Assembly (NCBI GenBank): GCA_004295045.1
Contig: SHND01000058.1
Location: 34,270-98,269 of the forward strand
Direction of reading: 5' to 3'
Source: Chloroflexota bacterium
GTDB lineage: Bacteria > Chloroflexota > Anaerolineae > UBA4142 > SHND01
Length of the DNA: 64,000 nt
The notes beneath the pieces were generated by a model. The model had not been told where the DNA came from and did not search any database. It saw only the letters and a program-made list of their open reading frames with translations. The position numbers and the translations under genes are program-made. This document shows, one piece after another, positions 25,550-34,497 of this stretch. The number at the start of each line of letters is the position of its first letter. Position 1 is the first letter of the stretch.

Positions 25550-27262
25550 TCAATCCGCAAGCACATCTACAAAATCAAACTTGCGTACATCAACCAGTCC
25601 TTTGTCGGTCAATTTTAGGTCGGGAATTACGGGCAGTGCGAGAAAGGACAATGCCATGAACGGCGTTTCCAAATCACAGCCGAGTTTGCGCGTCGCCGCG
25701 TTGAGATGGTCCAATTCTGCGCGTACGCGTTCAATCGCCTGTTCGCTCATCAAGCCGCCGATGGGCAGCGGTACGCGCCCGAGAACCTCCCCTTTGTTCA
25801 CCGCGACAAAGCCGCCCTGCATTGAAGCAATCGCGCGCGCCGCGCTCAACATGTCATCGTCATTCGTGCCAACGACGAGAATGTTGTGCGAATCGTGTCC
25901 GACGGACGAACCAATCGCGCCGCTCTGCAACTTGAAACCGCGCACAAAACCCAAGCCGACGTTGCCCGTCGCGTTATGCCGCTCGATCACCGCCATTTTC
26001 AAAATATCGCGCGACGGGTCCGAGACGACGAGACCATTTTGAATCAACGCGCGGTCAAATTCCTCGCGCGTGGTGAGTTGCCCGGGAATCAAACCGATGA
26101 TTCGCAGTGTGTTCGCATTCGGTGTCGCGCGCACGCGCAAATCCACTTGCGACCAATCCACATTCATCGTGTTCTTGATCGGCGGGCGCGAACGTTCGTG
26201 GTCATCGGGTTCGAGTTTACCGCGATAGACGACGCGCTTGCCGCCGTAATAGACGCGCTCGATCTTCATTTCCTCAAAATTGTTGAATACCACAATATCC
26301 GCGCGTTTGCCGGGCGCAATCGCGCCGCGATCGGTAAGCCCAAAATATTCCGCCGCGTTCAACGTCGCAATCGTAATTGCCGTAATCGGATCGAGCCCGT
26401 GTTGAATCGCGGTGCGGACAATGTAATCAATGCTGCCCTTGTCCATCAAATCATCCGGCAAACGATCATCCGTACAAAATAAAATGCGGCGCAAAGTTCG
26501 TTGATTGATAATCGGTAAAAGCGTCAACAAATTATGCGCGTTTGACGCCTCTCGAATTATCACATACATCCCGCGCCGCAGTTTTTCGTTTGCTTCTTCG
26601 ACCGTCGTACATTCGTGGTCGCTGGCGATACCCGAAGCGACATACGCTTCCAATTCGCGCCCCGTCAAGCCCGGAGAATGTCCGTCTATCCGTTTGTCGG
26701 CGAACGCGCGCAGTTTATCCAAAACTTCTAATTCGCCGTTGATAACGCCCGGATAATTCATCACCTCCGCGAGACCCAAAACCCACGGATCATTTTTAAA
26801 TTCGATCAAATCACTCCAGCGTAGAGTCGCGCCGCTTGTTTCCAAGTGCGTCGCAGGGACGCACGACGACGCCATGACGTACACGCTGAACGGCGTGTAC
26901 TTGGACGCGTCGAGCATGTAGCGAATGCCCTCTTTGCCCAGCACGTTGGCGATTTCGTGCGGGTCAATCACGACGGTTGTGACACCATGCGGCACGACCG
27001 CGCGCGCAAATTCGTACGGCGGCACCAGCGCGCTTTCAATATGCACATGCGCGTCAATAAAACCCGGCGCAACATAGGCACCCTTCAAATCGGTTATTTT
27101 TTTCGCGTCGTATTCACCCAAACCCACAATGCGCGAATCCGAAATCGCAATGGAGGTGTCTTCAATTTCGCCAGTAAATACATTCACCACGCGTCCGTTT
27201 GTTAGCAACAGATCAGCGGGAATATCGCCGCGCGCGGATTGGATCAGAGTAGAGAGTTCCAT
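25550..27262 (-). CDS. ade: Adenine deaminase
   Basis: 570 residues, the standard size. It belongs to the amidohydrolase superfamily: metal-binding HVHIESALVPPYEFARA, VIDPHEIANVLG, SDHECTTVEEA and the DDR segment ILFCTDDRLPDDLMDKGSID. It also has the C-terminal ade domain (SHDSHNILVVGTNDDDML). It converts adenine to hypoxanthine and ammonia. Placed between two purine uptake systems with PRPP synthetase and ribokinase nearby, it fits a purine salvage role. It starts two bases after the stop of the upstream glyoxalase-like gene. Confidence 0.95.
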   Translation of the reverse strand: MELSTLIQSARGDIPADLLLTNGRVVNVFTGEIEDTSIAISDSRIVGLGEYDAKKITDLKGAYVAPGFIDAHVHIESALVPPYEFARAVVPHGVTTVVIDPHEIANVLGKEGIRYMLDASKYTPFSVYVMASSCVPATHLETSGATLRWSDLIEFKNDPWVLGLAEVMNYPGVINGELEVLDKLRAFADKRIDGHSPGLTGRELEAYVASGIASDHECTTVEEANEKLRRGMYVIIREASNAHNLLTLLPIINQRTLRRILFCTDDRLPDDLMDKGSIDYIVRTAIQHGLDPITAITIATLNAAEYFGLTDRGAIAPGKRADIVVFNNFEEMKIERVYYGGKRVVYRGKLEPDDHERSRPPIKNTMNVDWSQVDLRVRATPNANTLRIIGLIPGQLTTREEFDRALIQNGLVVSDPSRDILKMAVIERHNATGNVGLGFVRGFKLQSGAIGSSVGHDSHNILVVGTNDDDMLSAARAIASMQGGFVAVNKGEVLGRVPLPIGGLMSEQAIERVRAELDHLNAATRKLGCDLETPFMALSFLALPVIPDLKLTDKGLVDVRKFDFVDVLAD

Positions 27263-27264
27263 CT

Positions 27265-28047
27265 TTAACTGAGACGTCCCGTAATTTGAAGCGGCGCGCC
27301 GAGTGTTTCAAAGGGCTGGAGCGTAATTCCCATGCCGCCAATCACTTGTTGCTCGTACACTACATTGCCGCCCTGCCACGCGTTGACTATTTCGAGCGGA
27401 TTGTCCGCTTCGAGCACAATTTGTAGAACGCGTTCGGTGTTCACATCTTTGAGAATGACCGCGCCGCGCGTCAATTCAAACCATCCATCTTCGCCGCTGA
27501 TGCCCAACAGTTTTTCATATTCCGCTTGCGCGGTTGGCACATCAATCACGCCCACGTTAACATCATTGATGTGCAGCGTTCGCCCAATGCCAAACGTCGG
27601 CGCTGAAATTCGCACCTCACGCGGCGTGACATCTTGAATCAGGAACGGGAAACGTTCGTCGGCAGGCATTGCGCTGCGCCACACTACGCGCTGGCCGTCG
27701 GGTCGTTCGCGTTCGCCTTCATGAATGTCTCCGATTTCAAAACCGCGCGCGCGAATCGCCGCGACATCCGCGTCGAGGTCGTTCGATTCGACCACAAAAC
27801 GCGCGAGGCGATTTTGTTGGCGCAGCGCGGCGACGATAAAGGGCGACGCTTGTTCCGCCAACGCGTGGTCGAAAATGCTGATGAGTTCCAAATACGTCGC
27901 GTCGGTGAGCGGCACGAGCGCGTTCTGCGTGCCCATCTTGGGATGTTTGCCGCCGCGCAGCACTTGAAAGCCAAGCCGTTCGTACACTTCAATGGCGAGA
28001 TCGAGATCGTCAACTGCGATGAGAATATGGTCAATTCCGATAATCAT
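27265..28047 (-). CDS. VOC-superfamily (glyoxalase_3-like) protein
   Basis: 260 residues: an N-terminal vicinal-oxygen-chelate module (IDHILIAVDDLDLAIEVYER, with the metal His and a later Glu in TYLELISIFD) and a second, weaker module (TLHINDVNVGVIDVPTAQAE). This resembles Glyoxalase_3 proteins, whose reactions are mostly unknown. Its ATG overlaps the stop of the acetyltransferase gene (ATGA), and adenine deaminase follows closely, so it may share their transcript. Confidence 0.85.
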   Translation of the reverse strand: MIIGIDHILIAVDDLDLAIEVYERLGFQVLRGGKHPKMGTQNALVPLTDATYLELISIFDHALAEQASPFIVAALRQQNRLARFVVESNDLDADVAAIRARGFEIGDIHEGERERPDGQRVVWRSAMPADERFPFLIQDVTPREVRISAPTFGIGRTLHINDVNVGVIDVPTAQAEYEKLLGISGEDGWFELTRGAVILKDVNTERVLQIVLEADNPLEIVNAWQGGNVVYEQQVIGGMGITLQPFETLGAPLQITGRLS

Positions 28048-28607
28048 GATGGTTTCAGGTCCTTTACAGTCTTGAGATAGTCGGTGCGCTTGATTGCATA
28101 GTACACACAGTCCAGCCCAAACAGGTGCGCATCTTTTTCGTATTGCAAGCCGCAGTGTTCCATCACCTTGCGCGAGGCGATATTTTCGGGAACGGCGAGA
28201 GCGATAATTTGTTCCAATTCAATCTGCCAAAAACCGAAACCTATGCTCGCGCGCGCGGCTTCGGACGCGTACCCTTTGCGCCAAAACGCTTTGCCGAACG
28301 CGTACAACACTTCGGTTTCCTGAATTTCGTCAATGAATCGCAAGCCGCAGTGTCCGATGAGTTCGCCACTCGCTTTTTCAACCACAGCCCACGGTCCGTA
28401 CGAAAATTGCGTCCAGTGATCGTTGAAAAAATCCATCGTACGCTCGGCGCGTTCCGACGGAGCGGCATCGCGCGTCGGCAGATAGCGCATCACTTCGGGA
28501 TCGGCAAAAATGCGCGCGGTATAAAGTTCAAGGTCTTTTGGTTCAAAGGGGCGCAAGGATAAACGGTTTGTGTTGAGCGTCACGCGTGCCAATGAATCTG
28601 CCTCCAT
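28044..28607 (-). CDS. RimJ/RimL-type GNAT acetyltransferase
   Basis: About 187 residues: LNTNRLSLRPFEPKDLELYT at the start, GHCGLRFIDEIQETEVLYAF and AFWRKGYASEAARASIGFGF in the middle and NIASRKVMEHCGLQYE near the end are the RimJ/RimL pattern (N-terminal or small-molecule acetylation). The frame is open to 28715, but the upstream stretch has no similarity; the ATG at 28607 is my choice despite a poor ribosome-binding site. It is the first gene of the leftward block, back to back with the ribokinase. Confidence 0.82.
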   Translation of the reverse strand: MEADSLARVTLNTNRLSLRPFEPKDLELYTARIFADPEVMRYLPTRDAAPSERAERTMDFFNDHWTQFSYGPWAVVEKASGELIGHCGLRFIDEIQETEVLYAFGKAFWRKGYASEAARASIGFGFWQIELEQIIALAVPENIASRKVMEHCGLQYEKDAHLFGLDCVYYAIKRTDYLKTVKDLKPS

Positions 28608-28773
28608 CGAAAAAAATCGCGGCGCGGCGAATTTGGGGAAACGCGGATCAATGCCAAGAGGGGAAGCGTCGCCGCATACAAGATGCTTTGACGAATCTTG
28701 CGTGCAGCGGCTCATGGCGGCGACAAGAAATGCAACAGCGACTCATCACCGCAAACGATTATAACATAATTCG

Positions 28774-28802
28774 TTGACACACCTTTTTGCCTTTGTTATA
28801 CT
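28774..28802 (+). promoter_or_regulatory. Near-consensus sigma-70 promoter of the ribokinase gene
   Basis: TTGACA (28774-28779), a 17-base spacer and TATACT (28797-28802) match the consensus almost fully. It lies 46 bases before the ribokinase ATG and shows that primary sigma-factor promoters of the usual type are used here. Confidence 0.85.
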
Positions 28803-28847
28803 CCTGCCTGCCCGAACGCCTTTACGCAACAAAATTCGAAAGGAATC

Positions 28848-29777
28848 ATGCTGGAGCAACAACCTCGCATCACTGTCGTCGGCAGTTTTGTGGCAGGGCT
28901 CACCTTGCGCGCCGAACGCTTTCCCGTACAAGGTGAAACTCTGCTCGGACGCGATTTTGACTTGGGACCGGGAGGCAAGGGTAGCAATCAAGCCGTCCAA
29001 GCCGCGCGGCTCGGCGCACATGTAGAATTCGTTGCGTGTTTGGGTCAAGACGATTTTGGCGCAATCGGCGCGAAACTGTACGGCGATGAAACGGTTGGCA
29101 CAACTCACCTGCGGCGTACTAACGAGCGCAACACGGGCGTTGCATTCATCGTCCTCGATGCGCGCGGCGACAATTTCATCGTTCTCGATCCGGGCGCTAA
29201 TTCGCTGCTTTCTCCGCAAGATGTAGAAGGGGCGCGCGCGACGATTCAAAATAGTCACGTCGTTCTTACGCAGCTCGAGATTCCGCTGGAAACTGCCGCG
29301 CGGGCGTTACAGCTTGCGCGCCAAGAAAATGCGATCAGCATTTTGAATCCCGCGCCGGCGCGGCACGTGCCGCCTGAAATTTTGAGCTGCGCGGACATTG
29401 TAACGCCGAACGAAACGGAACTGCGAATTCTGCTCGGGCGCGCGCCGGACGAGCAAGTGGACGCGCTCCACTTGTGCGAAGAATTGATCAAACTCGGTGT
29501 GCTGCGCGTGATTCTCACACGCGGCGCGCGCGGCGCAATGATTGTGACAAAGGATGGCTACCTTAATGTTCCTACTTTTGAGGTGGAAATTGTAGATACG
29601 ACGGGCGCGGGCGATGCGTTTAATGGAACGCTTGCTTATTATCTTGCAAGCGGCGTGCCGCTTGAGCCTGCCGTGCGTTGTGCGGTTGCCGCAGGCGCGT
29701 TGGCGTGTACCAAGTTGGGTGTCATTCCCGCGCTGCCGCGTAAATCAGAAATTGAACGACTGTTGACCGGAAGCTAA
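28848..29777 (+). CDS. rbsK: Ribokinase (PfkB family)
   Basis: 309 residues. PfkB signatures: GPGGKGSNQAVQAARLGAHV near the N-terminus and DTTGAGDAFNGTLAYYLASG with the catalytic Asp near the C-terminus; VTPNETELRILLG and GARGAMIV complete the pattern. It phosphorylates ribose (or deoxyribose) released from nucleosides to ribose 5-phosphate, which PRPP synthetase can use. GAAAGGA precedes the ATG, and a near-consensus promoter lies upstream. It is the first plus-strand gene of the window. Confidence 0.9.
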   Translation: MLEQQPRITVVGSFVAGLTLRAERFPVQGETLLGRDFDLGPGGKGSNQAVQAARLGAHVEFVACLGQDDFGAIGAKLYGDETVGTTHLRRTNERNTGVAFIVLDARGDNFIVLDPGANSLLSPQDVEGARATIQNSHVVLTQLEIPLETAARALQLARQENAISILNPAPARHVPPEILSCADIVTPNETELRILLGRAPDEQVDALHLCEELIKLGVLRVILTRGARGAMIVTKDGYLNVPTFEVEIVDTTGAGDAFNGTLAYYLASGVPLEPAVRCAVAAGALACTKLGVIPALPRKSEIERLLTGS

Positions 29778-29810
29778 ATCTCCCCTTTCAGAAATTTTCT
29801 CAATTCGCGT

Positions 29811-30614
29811 ATGAGTGAAAAAAAATCGGAACCCAAAGATCGCACCGCGTTGTATATTGCCATCGTCGGCGCAACCGCGACAGTCATTGCTGCGCTGATT
29901 GGCGTCTTGCCGAATCTTTTGCGCAATCCACCACCTACGCCTGTCGTCATTACTGCCGCGCCCGCTGCGACAGTTATCGCACAAGCTACAACACTCCCGC
30001 CAACCGTTGTCGCGGCTATGCCGACGGCGACGGAAATCGCGCCGACACTTGTGCTTTCGCCCACTATTGGATTGAGCGCAAGTCCAACGCCGCCGCCCGC
30101 ATCACCGACACCAACCAACATTGTCACACTCGTACTTGTGAACAATTTGCCGCGCGCGATGGAATTTTTTGTGGATGGCGTTTCCGCCACATCCATTGAC
30201 AGCGGCGCGTACCAAGTAGTACCGTTACAGTTTGGGACGCACGAACTAAAGCAATGTGTGTACGGGAGCGATACAACAAAACCTGAAAACTGTTTTGCCA
30301 AATCAGCGGTCCTCAACAACTCGCTGGACTATTGGGAAATGTTCGATGCGGCGAATCCGGAGCCGCCCTCAAGTCCGCTCACCTTGCTCGTATTGAATCA
30401 ATCATCCGCGCCGCAGGATATTTACATGGACGGCATTTTTGCCAAAACGGTTGGTGCGAATACTTTTATCGCGCTGCGCGGTCCGGGCGGATTGCACACC
30501 ATCCAACCTTGCCCGGTGGGCGACAATCCGGCGAGCGGCAAGTGCGGCGAACGCCGCGCACTCGAACTCGGGAAAAAAGTGGAAATTTTTCGAATTCTCG
30601 GTGAATCTTCCTAA
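29811..30614 (+). CDS. Membrane-anchored protein with two related C-terminal modules
   Basis: 267 residues, no family recognised. A charged head (1-12), one membrane helix (about 13-36), a Pro/Thr/Ala-rich linker to about residue 102, then two modules of about 60 residues with the same plan: TLVLVNN..(P) with DGVSATSI and GTHELKQCVYG, then TLLVLNQ with DGIFAKTV and GLHTIQPCPVG, each ending in a second Cys. The repeat suggests an internal duplication; each Cys pair may form a disulfide outside the cell. Its last codons overlap the next gene. Confidence 0.75.
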   Translation: MSEKKSEPKDRTALYIAIVGATATVIAALIGVLPNLLRNPPPTPVVITAAPAATVIAQATTLPPTVVAAMPTATEIAPTLVLSPTIGLSASPTPPPASPTPTNIVTLVLVNNLPRAMEFFVDGVSATSIDSGAYQVVPLQFGTHELKQCVYGSDTTKPENCFAKSAVLNNSLDYWEMFDAANPEPPSSPLTLLVLNQSSAPQDIYMDGIFAKTVGANTFIALRGPGGLHTIQPCPVGDNPASGKCGERRALELGKKVEIFRILGESS

Positions 30615-31632
30615 TTCCTCACGCGCACGCATTTTGAAACTCTTGCGCGGACTGCGTTCTGAAACGATCCCTTGCTTTAGCGCGCTCTCCTCGCTTATCG
30701 CGCCGGCGCTTGAAACGCGCGGCTTGCGCTTTCACGAAATTCATCACGACACATCCAAGATGGTTGATGCCGCCGCAGCCGCGTACGAGTTGTACGGCTG
30801 GCAGTCCGCGACGTTGCCGACGAATCTGATTGTCGAAGCGGAAGCTTTGGGCGCGGTGATTGATTTTCGCGCGGACATGCCCGAAGCGATGTGGCCCCTC
30901 GTCGCCGAGCCGCTCTTTGCCTCACCTTCTGACGTCCTCGTCCCGCGCGGTGATTTTGCGCGGCGCGGCAGTATTCCACTCATTTGCGACGCCTTGCGTC
31001 AGTTGAAACAACGCGTTGGGAATGACATTGTCGTCGGCGCGTGGATTGCGGGTCCGTTCACGCTGGCGAATTATGTTGTGGCTTTCGACACGCTGCTGCC
31101 CGAGGTCAAACAAGCACCCAACGAGGTCGCGCGCGCGTTGGACCTTTTCACCGAAGCGTTGATTTCTGTCGCCAACGCGTATCAAGACGCGGGCGCGGAT
31201 TTCATCACAATTCACGAGATGGGCGGCTCACCGGGCGTCGTGGGACCGCGCGCGTTTGGGGAATTGATTCTGCCGCGTATACAAAGAATCGTGCGCGCCG
31301 TTTCTGCGCCGACGATTTTGAGCGTATGTGGAAATACAAATCAAGCGATGGAATTGCTCGCGCAGGCGGGCGCCAACGCGCTGCACGTGGAACACACCAA
31401 TGATCTCGCACGCTCGCGCGAAATTCTGGGGCGCGATGTTTTATTGTTTGGAAATCTCGATCCGGTGAAAGTCATCGCGCAAGGAGATGCAGAAAAAATT
31501 CGCGCGGCGGTGGAACGTGCCGCGAACGCCGGCGTGGACGCTGTCATGCCGGGCTGCGATTTGTATTTGCAAACTCCTGCAGAAAATCTGCGCGCGTTGA
31601 TCGAGGCGACGCACCAATTGCTAAAGAACTAA
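30601..31632 (+). CDS. Uroporphyrinogen decarboxylase-family protein (MtaA-like methyltransferase)
   Basis: About 343 residues from the GTG at 30601 (an in-frame start at 30439 would add unrelated sequence overlapping the upstream gene). The family marks are IPLICDALRQLKQRVGNDIV, GPFTLANYV, GADFITIHEMGGSPGVVGPR, HVEHTNDLARSREILG and the terminal NAGVDAVMPGCDLYLQTP. The zinc pattern H-x-C appears as HVE..: the proteins of the methylcobamide:coenzyme M methyltransferase branch (MtaA/MtbA) carry such residues, and C312-type Cys is present in PGCDLY. A corrinoid-dependent methyl transfer is likely, with acceptor unknown. It has no strong ribosome-binding site and is probably coupled to the upstream gene. 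Confidence 0.8.
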   Translation: MNLPNSSRARILKLLRGLRSETIPCFSALSSLIAPALETRGLRFHEIHHDTSKMVDAAAAAYELYGWQSATLPTNLIVEAEALGAVIDFRADMPEAMWPLVAEPLFASPSDVLVPRGDFARRGSIPLICDALRQLKQRVGNDIVVGAWIAGPFTLANYVVAFDTLLPEVKQAPNEVARALDLFTEALISVANAYQDAGADFITIHEMGGSPGVVGPRAFGELILPRIQRIVRAVSAPTILSVCGNTNQAMELLAQAGANALHVEHTNDLARSREILGRDVLLFGNLDPVKVIAQGDAEKIRAAVERAANAGVDAVMPGCDLYLQTPAENLRALIEATHQLLKN

Positions 31633-31651
31633 CGGAACGCAAGAAGAAGAA

Positions 31652-32100
31652 TCAAGTAGCGCCCGATGATTTAGTCGCTGCAAGTTGGATGAGGAATTGA
31701 TCGGGGGTCAAAATCGGAATATCTACATCGGCAAAGTCGTCTGTGTTACGAGTGACAATTACATCCAAAGATTCAGCACGCGTACTCGCGACTTGGACCG
31801 CATCTTGTAATCTTTCAGCGGCAGAGTTAACGCGTGCAAGAGAACTGCACGGTCAGTAATTGCAATCTGGCACACGGCAAGCAAACCTCGAACTGCCTTG
31901 CGTGCCTCTATATCCCCTTTGAGTTTGCGGGCAATGTAATAAAGATTGACTGGTGTAATTGCAGAAACAAATAACTCAAATTCCCTGTTTTCCGCTGCGA
32001 GCCAGATTTCTGCTGCCGTGCGCGATTTGCGACGCCTTGGGCTTGAGAGCCAAAAAGAACAAGCCGGAAATTCCGGAAGATTTTGGGTTGGCTTTTTCGC
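31652..32100 (-). pseudogene. Broken PIN-domain gene with a nucleotidyltransferase remnant at its 5' end
   Basis: On the minus strand, AAEIWLAAENREFELFVSAI and NLYYIARKLKGD (about 32016-31860) read as a PIN toxin. At about 31804-31810 the frame breaks at LPLKDY; shifting one base restores DAVQVASTRAESLDVIVTRN and TDDFADVDIPILTPDQFL to a stop at 31652, the usual C-terminus of a PIN domain. One base (probably the G of a Glu codon) is missing. The PIN N-terminus with its first Asp is absent; instead, another frame at about 32075-32020 reads FRLVLFGSQAQGVAN, the core motif of MNT-type nucleotidyltransferases. Two toxin-antitoxin-type genes seem to have been fused by deletion and then decayed. Confidence 0.6.
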
Positions 32101-32127
32101 TTTCGGAAAAAACAAGATCCTGCATTC

Positions 32128-32156
32128 TTGATAAGTTTAACACAATGTGATATTTT
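32128..32156 (+). promoter_or_regulatory. Candidate promoter of the AT-rich lipoprotein gene
   Basis: TTGATA (32128-32133), a 17-base spacer and TATTTT (32151-32156), about 110 bases before the start codon at 32266. AT-rich context makes chance matches likelier, so confidence is moderate. Confidence 0.45.
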
Positions 32157-32233
32157 ACGAGTTATGAATTTAAGCGTGGTGCTTGAATTTGATTTATTTA
32201 TTTTCTCTTTGAAGAAAAGAGACTTTGTTTAAC

Positions 32234-32258
32234 CCCGCTTACAAGCGGGTTGTTTTTA
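32234..32258 (+). terminator. Hairpin with T-tract upstream of the lipoprotein gene (terminator or attenuator)
   Basis: CCCGCTT-AC-AAGCGGG (32234-32249) is followed by TTGTTTTT. It lies between the candidate promoter and the start of the gene, so it could attenuate that gene; alternatively it ends transcripts coming from the methyltransferase gene. Confidence 0.6.
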
Positions 32259-32265
32259 GGTTTTT

Positions 32266-33639
32266 ATGATAGGGCGGGAACAAATGTTAAACGGATTGGG
32301 AGGTCGTGTTTTGGAAAGATGTCTTGGCAGTGGTTGGCTTCCCAGGGCCTTGGCTGGTGCATTAGTATTAGCAAGTTTAGCTGCTTGTGAACCCGTTAAG
32401 GGCGCTGATGGGGTGGATGTGAGCGGGTCTGGAGTGATATCAACACCTCAAATATTCATTTCCACTCCCCGACCGCCAATGGTTCCAACTGATAATGGTG
32501 GTTTTGCTACGAAGGTTGTCAAGGACCATGGTTCACCTTTGGCTGGCGACAATACACAAAAGCCTGCTGATGAAACACCAGTGCCAATGACGCCGACTGC
32601 GACTGCGACTGCGACGCCAACCTCAACGCCTTCACCCACAAATACTTTAGTAATGGAGACGCTGACAGCGACTGAGACTGCGACAGAGAATCCGGATTTT
32701 GATAAAAAAATATCGGTTTCAATAGCACAATTTAGGGCAAGGCTGTTTAATTATAGAGTGCCTGGGGCAGCTGAGGGTTATTTTGATAGAGGGTCAATCG
32801 AAGGGAATCTTAAATCAGGTGTATGGAAGATGGAGACTGTTTTTGACAAGCGTGGGAACATACTCACATATTTAGTTGATAAGAGTGGAAAATTTGATAG
32901 TTATTGGCTTCCACATGGTGGGAACACAGTGATTCAAGTTGAAGGTTTCATGGATCCTGAAATTACGATGAAGCCCAATCCAGCTTCTGGGCGACTTGAA
33001 TTTTTTAATGAGGAGGATAAAATCATTGCAATCGGGGGCGTTGAAGGCTTTTCTGGCAATGTTGAATTGCAAATCCTCAACTTGAATGATCAAACCGCTG
33101 CAAAGATTTTGCCGGAAGTTATCAGATGGATGCGATTTTACGATTTACGAAAAACGAAAGACCCCTCGGACCCAAAGAGTCTAGTTGCCAAAGGATTTTC
33201 CCCGGATTTGTTTGTGGAAATTGATTCAAAAAAATGGAGAGATGCAATCAAATGGGTTTACGCTGGCTTACCAGAGAATCGGAAAAATTTTAGTCTGATG
33301 CAAGTGTTGGCATTTTCACTGAACAGTGTTCAAGGCGTTACTGTTAGTGATGTGGATAACCCTTCTGGTGCCAACGGTGGGATTACATTGCCCGCAGAAC
33401 ATTTCCGAACATATTTGGATAGCATTCCTGGCACTGTTGCAAATGAAGCTGGTAAAGCGACTAGAAAAAATGTGGATTGCGATGATGAACTGGATGTTGG
33501 AAGAGCGGAACGTCTTGGAGCGGCAGTTCAAATAAGCTATTGGCTGTATTACAATAGTGGTCGAGAAGTCTTGGAGTCAATGAGAGGTTTTGATAACGGT
33601 CTTTATCCACATCAATGTTTGACTAACAAGAGCCCTTAA
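32266..33639 (+). CDS. Hypothetical lipoprotein in AT-rich island
   Basis: 457 residues, no family recognised. The N-terminus ends in a lipobox (VLASLAAC, Cys about 41), followed by a Thr/Pro-rich linker (about 95-130) with TATATATPTSTPSPTNTLV. The remaining 320 residues look globular, rich in Asn, Lys and Asp, probably extracellular. Base composition and codon choice (AAT, GGT, TTT, AAA) differ sharply from the GC-rich neighbours, which suggests recent transfer. ATG at 32266 is used; ATG at 32284 is an alternative. The Cys-rich gene follows after 12 bases with the same composition, so they probably form an operon. Confidence 0.7.
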   Translation: MIGREQMLNGLGGRVLERCLGSGWLPRALAGALVLASLAACEPVKGADGVDVSGSGVISTPQIFISTPRPPMVPTDNGGFATKVVKDHGSPLAGDNTQKPADETPVPMTPTATATATPTSTPSPTNTLVMETLTATETATENPDFDKKISVSIAQFRARLFNYRVPGAAEGYFDRGSIEGNLKSGVWKMETVFDKRGNILTYLVDKSGKFDSYWLPHGGNTVIQVEGFMDPEITMKPNPASGRLEFFNEEDKIIAIGGVEGFSGNVELQILNLNDQTAAKILPEVIRWMRFYDLRKTKDPSDPKSLVAKGFSPDLFVEIDSKKWRDAIKWVYAGLPENRKNFSLMQVLAFSLNSVQGVTVSDVDNPSGANGGITLPAEHFRTYLDSIPGTVANEAGKATRKNVDCDDELDVGRAERLGAAVQISYWLYYNSGREVLESMRGFDNGLYPHQCLTNKSP

Positions 33640-33651
33640 TGCATACTGAGA

Positions 33652-34497
33652 GTGGTGAGAAGTTTTCGAAAAAGATTTTTAACAAGTCTCTTTGTTACTG
33701 CATTTTTATTGCTTGCTGCAAAAATTTCATTTGCCGGATGTTCTCCTTCAGAGTGCCCACCCACGCCGGGAGGGTTTAAGTGTCAACAAGGCTGTTTGAT
33801 TCCAAATGATCCAGGTAGCTGTTCAGAGACTTGTGGGGGTTGCGTGAATGGAGTCAAGTCTTGCAGGGATTGTGGCAATGCGTGCGGGAGACAATGCACG
33901 AGGGTTTGCTCTCAGGCAGTTGTGATTCCTCCACCGTCATGTACGGGGACTTGTCTAACTCCTCCTTCTTGCAGTGAAGGTTGCCCGTGCAATGGAAATT
34001 GCCAAAATGGGGTTTGCATGAGTGGATGTGGAGGGGCGGGACTTTGGAAGCAATATTTATGGGTTCACAAAAGCAATGGTTCGATTGCGTCAAACAATCC
34101 TTCATGTTCGAATTTCTTGGGAAGCTATGGGTTTTCTGTCACTGGATTGACATGCTCAGGAAATTGTGCTGGGGCGACCACTTTGGCAAATTTATCGTGC
34201 CAACAAAGCGCTTGCGGAGGAATGCGGTGCGATGTTGTTTCGGCAGCAGGGAGAACATATCGCATGACTGCGCGAATCACGGCTCCATCTGGGTTTTCCT
34301 TGAGCAGAGCGGATTGGTGGACTGAGTCACAAAGCGGGTCTGGAGCGACGGCAACTCTTAATGTTTCAGATGGCACAAATTTTACTTTTGTTCCCTATTT
34401 TGATTTCGTTAAAATTCCCACAAGAACAGTTTTGCAAATTTCTGATGACCCTGCTAAAAGCGCGCGCATTACTTGTATTTATCATCCAAGTAGTTGA
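33652..34497 (+). CDS. Cysteine-rich secreted protein
   Basis: 281 residues, no family recognised. A clear signal peptide (FLTSLFVTAFLLLAAKISFA) is followed by about 100 residues with some 20 cysteines in Cys-x-x-Cys-like runs (e.g. CGGCVNGVKSCRDCGNACG, CPCNGNCQNGVCMSGCG), then a less Cys-rich C-terminal half (27 Cys in total by count) ending in a probable beta-sandwich. Many disulfides outside the cell are expected. GTG start at 33652, weak ribosome-binding site. AT-rich like its upstream neighbour and likely cotranscribed. Its 3' end overlaps the antitoxin-like gene on the other strand by 29 bases. Confidence 0.65.
   Translation: MVRSFRKRFLTSLFVTAFLLLAAKISFAGCSPSECPPTPGGFKCQQGCLIPNDPGSCSETCGGCVNGVKSCRDCGNACGRQCTRVCSQAVVIPPPSCTGTCLTPPSCSEGCPCNGNCQNGVCMSGCGGAGLWKQYLWVHKSNGSIASNNPSCSNFLGSYGFSVTGLTCSGNCAGATTLANLSCQQSACGGMRCDVVSAAGRTYRMTARITAPSGFSLSRADWWTESQSGSGATATLNVSDGTNFTFVPYFDFVKIPTRTVLQISDDPAKSARITCIYHPSS

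Noticed and set aside
30439..30600. 54-residue N-terminal extension of the MtaA-like protein
   Set aside because: It overlaps the preceding gene in another frame and has no family similarity; the GTG at 30601 fits the family length.
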